Source: Nissolia schottii
Taxonomy: Eukaryota > Streptophyta > Magnoliopsida > Fabales > Fabaceae
Length of the DNA: 64,000 nt
Direction: 5' to 3'
Assembly: GCA_003254905.1 (NCBI GenBank)
Contig: QANU01099724.1
Coordinates: 1-64,000, forward strand
Of this stretch, positions 33,701 through 43,800 are shown one piece after another. The notes beneath the pieces are model-generated. The model saw nothing but the letters and a program-made list of their open reading frames with translations, searched no databases and was not told the origin of the DNA. The first letter of the stretch is position 1. Each line of letters opens with the position of its first letter. The translations under genes and the position numbers were made by a program.

Positions 33701-34794
33701 TTATAATTAACTATGTTTATTTATCTGTTCGTAAACTTTTTTTTTATCATCGATGCATTCAAATTAAATCTTTAAACTTTACTATCACCTTGACACCCAT
33801 TTTCTAGTTAAAATTAATTCAGATGAAATCAATTTTACAAAAATAGGACCAACACTCAATAAAAAAATGCTACACAATCCAAAAAAATGCTACACAATCC
33901 AAAAAAATGCTACACAATCCAAAAAAATATAGTTGAATCTCCAAAAAAAAAAAAATTGATCTTTGCTGCCGGATAAAATAAAGTGGTGGCCGGTTGAATT
34001 TATTTATCAAAGATGAATAGTTACAAATTAAATTCTAACAAAATTTCTTATACTTATGGTCAAAGTTGTTAAAATGTCGATTTAAATTTTATAATTTTAC
34101 AATTTTATAATTTTAAAGATGTTAGCTGATATTATTATTATTATTATCTGTTAGATCAAACAATCCTACGATTTTACATTTTACATTTTTATTTTACTCT
34201 TCCGATCTTAGGTAAGACGACAATTTTCATTATTAAACATTATGTGTGAATGGGGATATGGGCACAATAAAGACAACAAGAGAAATAATAATAAAAAATT
34301 GATAATAGTATTCTATTTATAGTTGTGCTCTAAATACAAAAAAGATATGTTTATTTATAAGTTAAAAATAAGATAAAATAATTAAAATAAACCTATGAGA
34401 TGAGATAAATAAGTATCTTTATAATATCGAATGATTCATACATATATCATGATGTTGGTGTTGTTTGGTAGGCATTGACTCAGTGGAGGTGGACTTGGAG
34501 ATGGAGAGGGTTACAGTTGTAGGGTACGTTGACCGTAACAAGGTGCTTAAGGCAGTGAGGAGGGCAGGGAAGAGGGCAGAGTTCTGGCCATACCCAAACC
34601 CGCCACTATACTTCACAACCCCCACCAATTACTTCAAGGACACAACCGCTGAGTTCAAAGAGAGCTACAACTACTACAGACATGGCTACAACCTTGGAGA
34701 CAGGCATGGAACTTTTCCCGTGACTCAGCGTGGTGATGACAAAGTTAGCAACATGTTCAACGATGACAATGTCCACGCTTGCTCCCTCATGTAA
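30751..34794 (+). CDS. Heavy-metal-associated isoprenylated plant protein (HIPP)
   Basis: Three exons: 30751-30918, 32152-32227 and 34472-34794. The joined frame is 188 residues. The N-terminal part (MASLIERAFGSEIST...) includes a His/Asn-rich stretch (DHHHHRHHNNN, about residues 28-38). An HMA domain follows at about 57-120, with VELKVRMCCEGCERVV containing the CxxC-type metal site CEGC, then EVDLEMERVTVVGYVD. The C-terminus CSLM is a CaaX farnesylation box. HIPPs are plant-specific metal chaperones or protein scaffolds tethered to membranes by the lipid. Homologues share the tail ...FKESYNYYRHGYN and DDKVSNMFNDDNV. I prefer ATG 30751 over an in-frame ATG at 30697 because homologues of this clade, as I recall them, start near MASLIE. 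Intron 2 is long (2.2 kb) and AT-rich. Confidence 0.93.
31867..31916 (-). pseudogene. tRNA-Ile(AAU) pseudogene lacking its T arm
   Basis: On the minus strand the segment reads CCTATTAGCTCAGTTGG, TTAGAGCGTCG, then the anticodon loop CTAATAA (anticodon AAU), then AACGC joined directly to CATGGGCCA. The D arm, anticodon arm and the 3' acceptor side of nuclear plant tRNA-Ile(AAU) are all recognisable. About 23 bases of variable loop and T arm are missing between them. No B box remains, so polymerase III transcription is not expected. It sits in intron 1 of the HIPP gene, opposite to the direction of that gene. Confidence 0.8.
33861..33930. repeat. 20-bp minisatellite in HIPP intron 2
   Basis: The unit AAAAAAATGCTACACAATCC is repeated about three and a half times with almost no differences, so the expansion is recent. 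Confidence 0.85.
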
Positions 34795-34832
34795 TTAAAT
34801 TAGATGTGTTTGTGTATATTGTTAATTAGAAA

Positions 34833-34989
34833 TGTTATTTATACTCATTTTTTGTAGGATATTGTGTTAATTCACAACTCATTTATATTCACATCTCATT
34901 TATCTTTAGATGAGGTTTCAATATAAATGAGTTATGAATGGATACTATAGTCTATATATGTCCTACAATTAATGAGTATATAAATAACA
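34833..34989. mobile_element. Foldback MITE just past the HIPP stop codon
   Basis: The left arm starts TGTTATTTATACTCATT and the inverse of the right arm starts TGTTATTTATATACTCATTA. The arms continue to match inward (TTTTGTAGGATAT / TTGTAGGACATAT, then ACTCATTTATATT in both directions), so the 157-bp segment can fold into a near-complete hairpin. It begins 39 bp after the stop codon and is therefore probably transcribed as part of the HIPP 3' UTR. TTAATTAG flanks both sides at slightly different distances, so the duplication is unsure. Confidence 0.65.
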
Positions 34990-34994
34990 CAACT

Positions 34995-36100
34995 TATTAT
35001 TAATTAGTTGTGGGAATCTTAATCACTATGTAAATATGTAAGATGTTGTGTGTCTAATGAAAAATGAGTGTGCCCTCTTGAAAATATGAATCTTGCCTGT
35101 AAATTTAGTCTGCCAACGTCTTGAAGATAATAACTTCAACATTTCCTAAATTTCTTAGAATTGAAAAAAACCTATTTGAACTTCAAAGTCTAACTCACAT
35201 AAAATAATTATAAGTATGGAGTTTGAAGGATTGAATGTAAATGACTCATTATCAAACCCTATATAAACTATTTTAACATCTTGAGGCAACTTAACCCACA
35301 AATTGATTCGTGGGAGAGAAGTGTTCTATCTATTAATCATATATAGCTTAAAAAACTCATAAACATGGAAAAACTAATCTTATTTTCCGACAACAATCTA
35401 ATAAAATATTTCAGCAGTTGTATAGGGATCTGCTTGCCGTCTTCAATCATTGGCCCATATTACAACGTGTATAGGTCATATGTTATAAAAATATAAAAAT
35501 GAGATAAATTAATTAAAGAGATTATTTTTTATGGGATTTAAAGAGATTAATTTTAATCTATTAATATAAATGTAAACAAATTATATTGAAAAATATATAA
35601 TAATATATAATTATATATTTTTACACAAAATTAAATATTATATATATATATATATATTTGAAAAAAAAAACCAATTTGGTGTATTTATAGATTGTAATGA
35701 AGTAAAATTGTAATGGATTGGATTATGGAATTGATAGAACAATTGTGGATAGTTTCTGCATTTTTGGTAATTGAATTACAAGAGAAATGGGATAGAGATG
35801 GAAAACTAGAGAGAAGAATCCTAGGGAGAGAGAGGTAGGATAGCCTAAATCATATTTTCCATGCCTTCTACTTCCCATATTCCTCCTATTTATAATAAAA
35901 ATGGCTCCTTAATTGGACCAATTCTTAATTTGGGTCTTTATTTACCTAAATCCGTTACATAGATGGATGAATTAAATAACAGAAGTTTTCGATAATCATA
36001 TTTTTTTAGTGTAACTTATCATTTTTATACTTATTAAAATTGAATTCATTTCATTAAATTTTGATATATATGTATATATAAAATAAATTAAACTAAAAAA
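34995..36100. other. AT-rich intergenic spacer between HIPP and FRA3
   Basis: No gene is seen. It contains a TA microsatellite (about 35638-35657) and homopolymer-rich DNA. HIPP and the next gene run in the same direction, so this must hold the HIPP terminator and part of the FRA3 promoter. Confidence 0.4.
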
Positions 36101-36169
36101 TAGTGCTATCAAGCACTTCTAGAAAAATATACGTGAACCATGACAAACATCAAGGAAAAATATACCTAA

Positions 36170-36370
36170 GGCTTGGGCGAACACACCTGTCTCAGCTGTC
36201 CACAACACCATTTTCGTTCGATTCTCTCTCAATTATTCCCCCAATCTCTCACTCTCTCTCTCTCTCTCTCTCTCTCAAACCACCCTCCGAAAATCCCCAA
36301 TCCCACCAACGACGCCGTTTCCTTCTTCCGCTATAGCTAGATTCCCTCTTCGTCGTATAACCGTAACTCA
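36170..36370 (+). promoter_or_regulatory. Presumed 5' UTR of FRA3-like gene with CT repeat
   Basis: A (TC)n tract at 36249-36277 and a pyrimidine-rich leader lie directly before the start codon at 36371, the usual look of a plant 5' UTR. A 12-bp motif ACGACGCCGTTT occurs at 36309-36320. Near copies occur at 36392 and 36476 within the first codons of the gene. The transcription start is not determined. Confidence 0.45.
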
Positions 36371-37780
36371 ATGGATCCGCCACTCCACCAAAACGACGCC
36401 GCTTCCTCATCCTCCTCCTACACTCACCACCACTCCCCCACCCTCTTGTACCTTCCTTCCTCCTCCGACGACGAAAACGACGCCGTTTCCCCCTCCTTCG
36501 CCTCCATCCACTCCACCACCAAGCGCCTCGACTGCATGCTCCAGTTCCTCGACCGCAAGCTCTCCACGTCCTCCGACACCCACCGCAACAACCGCCAAGC
36601 GCCGATGCCGGAGTACGTTGCCCGAGGCGGAGGCGCCGGAATCTTCAAACTCCCCGCCCGGGGGGCGGTCCACCCGGCGCGGCCGCCGGGACTGGAGCTG
36701 CGGCCGCATCCGCTGCGGGAGACGCAGGTCGGGCGGTTCCTGAGGTCCATCGCCGCCGCGGACTCGCAGCTTTGGGCGTCGGCGGAGTGCGGCGTGAGGT
36801 TCTGGAACTTCAAGGATCTGTACTCGTCGTGGGGAGAGGGAGAAGGGGAGGGATGCGGTGTTAGTGTTGGGGACGTGGAGAGCGCGCCGTTTAGGGAATC
36901 GGTGTGGTGTTCGGCGGCGATGTGCTTGGTGGCGGACGAAGGGAACAGGCTGGTGTGGAGCGGACATAAGGATGGGAGGATTAGGTGTTGGGCGATGGAT
37001 CATGACGGCGATGGTGATGATGACGATGGAGGAGGGGGTATTGAGGATAAGAAGAAGTGGAGGACACCGTTGAAGGAATTCTTGTCTTGGCAGGCTCATC
37101 ATCGAGGGCCTGTTCTTTCCCTCACTATGACCTCTTATGGTGATCCTTCATTCTTCATTATTAATTGTTCTATTTCTTTTTTTTTCCTTTTGTCTTTAGA
37201 TTAATTAGTGTTGATGGGTAAATTTTGATATGGTTGCAACTTGCAAGAGTCAACACTTCTGATGATATGACCATTTGTCTAAATATTTTTAGACTGAAAT
37301 TGTAGAGAGTTTAATTGCTGTGCACGTATAAACAAGTATTGCCATGTAAACAAAAATAGTTTACTCTCTCACCCATTACTTGACGGTGCATACTAATTAA
37401 CGGTTTCATTGCTATGCACTGAGTCATTCAATCGAATCTCTTCATATCAGCAAAATTGTAGAGTTCGGTGCATACTAATTAATGGTTTCATTGCTATGCA
37501 CGGAGTCATTCAATTGAATCTCTTCATATCAGCAAAATTGTAGAGTTTAAATTTGATGCACTAACAATGTAAAAGATCTTTACACGGTCGTCTAATCAAT
37601 TCCTTCCATTTGAATGTCCTTTCAAATAGTGAATGTGATAATCAATTATATTTGTTAATGTCGTCTATAATTTGATGATGGTGTAAAACTCTTCTACACC
37701 TTCAGGGCATTCAAGTTAAATTCAGAGTGTTATACTGTCTCATCTACTACAAATTATGTTAAACAAGAAATGGGTTAATC

Positions 37781-37825
<45 letters not shown>

Positions 37826-40800
37826 TCCATGTTTAGTTTTGATTATGTTGTAAGAAATAATTGCTTTATTTTGCAGAAGTTGTACAGTGAATTTTTTTTT
37901 TTGGTTAAGTTGTTATAAACAAACAAATGAGCTAATTCAAATAAACGAATAAAACATCAAATCAGTCCCTAGAGTTTGTAATATCAATCAAATTTGCCCT
38001 CATAGTTTCAAATTCGTCCCTGTAGTTGGCAAATGTCAATCAGATTAATCCCTAGAGGAGACATGTAAAAGAACTAACTTCATTGACATTTGCCAACTCC
38101 AAGGACGAATTTGATGGATTTAAAATTATGAGGACAAAATTTGATTGATGCTGCAAGCTTCAAGGACTAATTTGAGGGTTTATTCTCAAATAAACAGTAA
38201 ACGAATGTTTGATTTTGACTAATCTATAGGGAAAAAAGAAATTGTTTTTTTCAAAAGCAGATTTAATAAGATTTGGATTATAAACTGTAACAAACGTTGG
38301 CTTAATTGGTTTGCCATGGTATTGTACTATCATTCCACATATGACATGACATTACAAATGGATATTATGAAATGGATTTATATTGTAATAATATCAATAG
38401 TTTTAGTAACTGTTACAGACCCAGCTGATTTGTTAGAGACAAATCAGGATTTATTAGGGAAAGAATAATTAGGAATTAATTAGTTAGAGATAAATAAGAA
38501 AGTGAGGATTTTTAGGAAACTAATTCCCTGATTCTCGCCTATTGTTAATTATAAGTAGGATCTTAGGGAACAGGAAAAAGCATTCAGAAATCTGAATAGG
38601 ACTAGGAGGACCAAGGGATCCTAAATTCCCAGGATTATTTTCTATTATCAGCATTTTGTTTATTTCGGCCCTCAAGCCACCAATTGTACTGTTCTGTTCA
38701 GCAAATTCCCCTCTGGAATTTCTGAACCATTAATAAAATTATCCAGCATTTTCAGTAATCAGTTCTATCAGATACCAGTTCTTACAGTAACCTAGATAGA
38801 TACATATTGTTCTGATATTTAGGTTCAAGTAATATTGATATGAAATGTAATAAATTGGCAGTGTACCTGGTTTTCATTGGTTGATTCACGTGCTGGTTGT
38901 GATTCATTGTTGTTTCTTGTTTCCCTTCCCTGACATTTTATTAATGACTTTCAATCCAGGGGATCTGTGGTCGGGTTCAGAAGGAGGAGCTATAAAGATA
39001 TGGCCTTGGGAGGCTATTGAGAAATCCATTCATCTGACGAAGGACGAGAGGCACATGGCTGCCATTATGGTGGAGAGGTCCTATGTTGACTTGAGGAGCC
39101 AGCTGCCAACAAATGGCTCCAGTAACGTGCTAACTTCAGATATGAAGTACTTAGTATCTGATCATTCAAGAGCAAAAGTTTGGAGTGCTGGTTATTTTTC
39201 ATTTGCTTTGTGGTAAGATTTACTCTCCTGGTGTCTCTTGGTGTTAGTGTTCAACATTAGTTTGGTCGATTCTTTAATGTTTATGCGTTCAAGTATGTTC
39301 ATGATTAGTAATTCATAATTTTCTCCTATTTTTAGGTCACAGCTTTTCTTGCATAGACAAATAGTAAACTTGTATATTGCTTTTTTTTTAGAAAGTTATT
39401 AAAAATGTACATTACTAGTGCATGATTATGTCATGAACAGTGCCACTGCCTACACAATCCCATTTTAATTTATAGATAGATGTGCTTTTTAACTAGTTCA
39501 CCCAAGTATTAAAATTTGTAAATTGAAAGGCTGATTGTATTTTGGGATAATTACAAGTTAAACAACGTTCAAAGATAGTTAATGTATAGCCACTTGTTGG
39601 CTTAATTAACCACGAGTTAGTCAAAGGGTTAATTTTTTCATTTATTGTATTAGTTGAAAATTGAAATTGACAAAGGGTTGATAGAATATGTAGCAAAGAT
39701 TACGAGATAATGGCCCACGCCCAATTGAGTGTGATATCTGAAATTTCCAATTTTTTTTTGGTGATGGTTTTGTATAAATAGTTGTTGTGCATTACTGTAT
39801 ATAGTGTGTATTGTAGTACACCTTGTACTACACCATAAATAAGTAATTCTGTGTCGTGTTGTAACAATAAAGACAACAACCAAACCTCTTGCCACTATCT
39901 TGAAAAAAAGTGATTGTGTATAGTCTTAGTCACTTAAACTATCTTGATAAAATGTGATTGTATACAAAAAATAACTAGAGATTTCATTGTCATTTGATCC
40001 ATACTCCTTTCTCTATGCACAATTTATGCTTAGCTACAGGTCACCATGTCTGTGTGTGTGTTATATTATACCTGTCAATTTAATTTACGCTAGCGCTTGT
40101 TAATGTACAGGGATGCTCGTACAAGAGAGTTACTGAAAATTTTCAATGCAGATGGCCAGATTGAAAATCGGTTGGACATGTCCTCAATACAGGACTTTTC
40201 AGTTGACGTTGTTTCAACTTCTAGGAAAGACAAAACACAAAGTTCCATTGGATTCTTTCAGCGCTCACGTAATGCCATAATGGGGGCAGCGGATGCTGTT
40301 CGTCGAGTTGCAGCAAAAGGAGATAATCGGAGAACTGAAGCACTGGTGGTAACAATGGATGGAATGATTTGGACAGGGTGTTCAAGTGGTTTACTGGTGC
40401 AGTGGGATGGAAATGGCAACCGCATACAAGATTTTCTATACCATCCATTTTCTGTTCAGTGTTTATGTACTTTTGGCATGCAAATTTGGGTAGGTTACGT
40501 GACTGGTACTGTCCAGGTATTGGACCTCAAGGGTAATCTGATTGGGGGATGGGTGGCTCATAACAGTCCAATTGTAAAACTGACGGTTGGAGGTGGTTAC
40601 ATATTTGCACTGGCTAGCCATGGTGGCATACGTGGATGGAGCATCACGTCCCCAGGACCTCTTGATAGCATATTGCGTTCAGAATTGGGTGGCAAAGAAT
40701 TTTTATACACTAAAGTAGAAAATTTTAAAATATTATGTGGCACTTGGAATGTTGGACAAGGAAAAGCATCTCAAGATTCTCTTACTTCATGGCTTGGTTC

Positions 40801-43800
40801 TGTGGCCTTAGATGTTAGCCTTGTTGTTGTTGGGTTGCAGGAGGTTGAAATGGGTGCTGGATTTCTGGCAATGTCTGCAGCTAAAGAAACTGTAAGTTTT
40901 CATGTTTTCTGTAATAAAAATAGAATTATTTTATTTCTCTATTATCAGCGGACAACTACAACTACTTTATTAGTTGTAAGCAAACTAATACTATGCAATT
41001 CCTTGTATTGAATTATGTTTATTTGTCTATGTGACTTTGTCATAAGATTTAACTTTGATACTTACAGATTTACTAAATACTTCTGGGATATCAGGGTGGC
41101 AGTTAAAGTTGACGGCTTGCATGCATAGTTCTTGTTATCTATCTACTTTTTACCGCCCCTTTGGTTCATTGAGTGGTTATAATGGAATTAAGAATAATTG
41201 CAACACATATCTTCCTATTTTTGTCTTTGGCATGGCTAGGAATGGAGTGGTGGTTTTATGCCATGCATTCAGGTGGTACCTTGGCATCAAGTAGGAATGA
41301 AATGAAAGAATTTACTGATTGCAATACCTTTGTGCTACATGGTTTTTCCTTTTTAGTTTAGTTTGTAAATTGACATAGTTACTGCTTGCACTTTGAGAAA
41401 GACCGTCCTTATACCTCAATGTCTTTCATTTTAAAACATTTTGGCTTTCACTTTGAAAACTTTCCTGCTACATTATATTTAAAGGAAAAAGGTGTGGACA
41501 GTTTTATGTCAAGGTCAAATATTCCGTGCCTCTACGTCCACTTGATCACCTTTTCACCTTTTCTGTATAATCTTCATATGAAAAGTTTAAGTTCATGAAT
41601 GAGTCTATCATGTCCTTTGAGATAACTCAGTACATGATGGACATGGTCAGGTGAATGAATAAGGAAATCAACAAATGGACAGTAAGAGATGGGGAGAGAA
41701 AAGAATAAGTTGAAGAAGGAGGAGGAGAAGGTGGGAGGGGATCAGATGAAAAACAATTTGGTTAGAGTGGGAAAGGAAGCTTAGTTTGTAGTGATGATGA
41801 TAGGCAGTGATTCAGAAGGGGATACATGAATGAGCTCACAAGGCTATGACATTATCTAGTATTGATCTGGGAATTTTGATTTTTGAAAATAAGAATTTTC
41901 TTATTCTTGGAATAAGATAAGGATAATACACTCGTGGGCCATTTAGCTTCCCCAGGCTTTGAATGTTTATCATGATTCATGACCATTATAGCAGTTTAAA
42001 TTGTTTTCTTTAGTTATTCACTAGAATAATTATGATCTGGAAGTTAATTTGGGCCAAGTGTTTAGATCTTTTATGACATAGGAGAGAGGGTTGAGGACTC
42101 CTCCCCTTCTTCAATCTCTGATTCATATTTTTCATAGAGAAATATCTTTCAACCGTAATCCTTTTGTTATCCATGATGAAATTAATCCTAATGATTTTAA
42201 ATCTGATATTGCCGTGAGGTACTCAAAAATATTTGCAGTGTTTCTTGGATAGATCTATAGTCTATTATAATGGAGGTAAACACTAAATTATTATAATGCA
42301 CTCTTGTGTAAATATTTCTTGCCAATAAAATACAGAAAATTGATATGTGTGTGTGTGTTTGTGTATGTGCGCGCGCGCGCATACATATGCATGCATGTAT
42401 GCATGCATGCATGCATGCAATGAAGAGTATAATTAACTTGATAATTTTGCTGAACTGTTCGCATTCGTCAACTCTCCCCTGATCCCCATCTCTCGAAAAC
42501 GTATAGGTAGGACTGGAGGGAAGTTCTGTTGGGCAGTGGTGGCTGGATATGATAGACAAAACATTGGATGAAGGTTCAACATTTGAACGTATTGGATCCA
42601 GGCAACTTGCAGGCTTGGTCATTGCTGTCTGGTGAGTATCTGTGAGTAGGAACCCAAGTTAGCTGGTGACGCCTTTGCTATGTCAGGAATGATGCCCATT
42701 GTTTTGTTATAAGGCAATAATGGTGTATGTTTCCTTTGAACAATTTGAATATGTATTGTTCTGTTAAGTTCCTTGTGTAAGTTATGTCAGATTATTGTCT
42801 ACTTTCCTTCAAACTTGTTACAGATGCTGTTAAGGTTTGGAATATATGTATATGCACTTCTAATCTTTAGGCTCCTTATTTTATCCTGAAATGAAATATC
42901 AGCTGTTGTCTCAATTCAGTTTGAATTTTTCATTGTCATTGTCATTTTTGTCACCAATAGTAGTTGAATTTTTCTTCTGCAGGGTTAAAACCAACGTGAG
43001 ATTTCATGTTGGGGATGTTGATGTAGCAGCAGTTCCATGCGGCTTTGGACGTGCTATTGGTAATAAGGTAGACCTACACAGCCTGCTCTGCTGTTATCTT
43101 GGTATATTAGTTTGGTTTGGGTTCTTGTGTTTCTATCTCTCTGTTTTTGGTCATAAAAGATGTAATTAGATCTGACAGTTTTTCTTCTATGATTTATTAG
43201 CATTCTAAAATAGGCCATGTATGTCCTATTACCCCTTAGTTTCATAGAACAGTCTACTATGTATGTCAAAATAGTAGGCTTTTGGTTGATTCTCTTCTGG
43301 ATTTAATATATGCTGCAATCGTGATCTTATGCAAAAGTGAACATAGAATCAATGGTCTGCGTGACATTTTTTGCTTGTGTGTGTTCTGCTAGTAATATGT
43401 CAAATAGTCATTAAAACTTAACAGGGTATCTCTAACTGGGTGTGCTGGGAGATAACCAGTATGATGTTATGGCAGACTTTGGGTTGAGTTTCATGCAACA
43501 GAAAACTTCTAGTCATTTTTTAAGCAAATAGGTGGCTCTATGTATCTTCTCATAGATACCAGAAGTATAGTTGTATTAGTTCTGACATGATATTATGCAG
43601 TGCCTTGTTACAATTTAATTTGCTCCAAATATTGAAAATCATCGTGTAGCATTGTATAGTGTTGTCAATGGCATATGGTAGCCAATGGCAGGAAGTCACA
43701 ACACGTGGCATGCCAGCCTTGTCTGGCAAGGTTTCTATCCCCAGATTCTTCAACGGAAATCAAACCATGGTGCCATTGCAGGAAAGAACTGAAGCTTTCT

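Noticed and set aside
34419-34628. Minus-strand frame opposite HIPP exon 3
   Set aside because: The plus strand encodes the conserved HMA domain; the antisense frame has no support.
36407-37102. Long minus-strand open frame of 231 codons over FRA3 exon 1
   Set aside because: It is a shadow of the GC-rich coding exon on the opposite strand. The translation is Arg/Pro/Gly/Val-rich low complexity and matches no family.
39700-39890. Possible second solo LTR in FRA3 intron 2
   Set aside because: A TATA-like GTATAAATAG and a later AATAAAG are present, but I could not find TG...CA ends with a target duplication.
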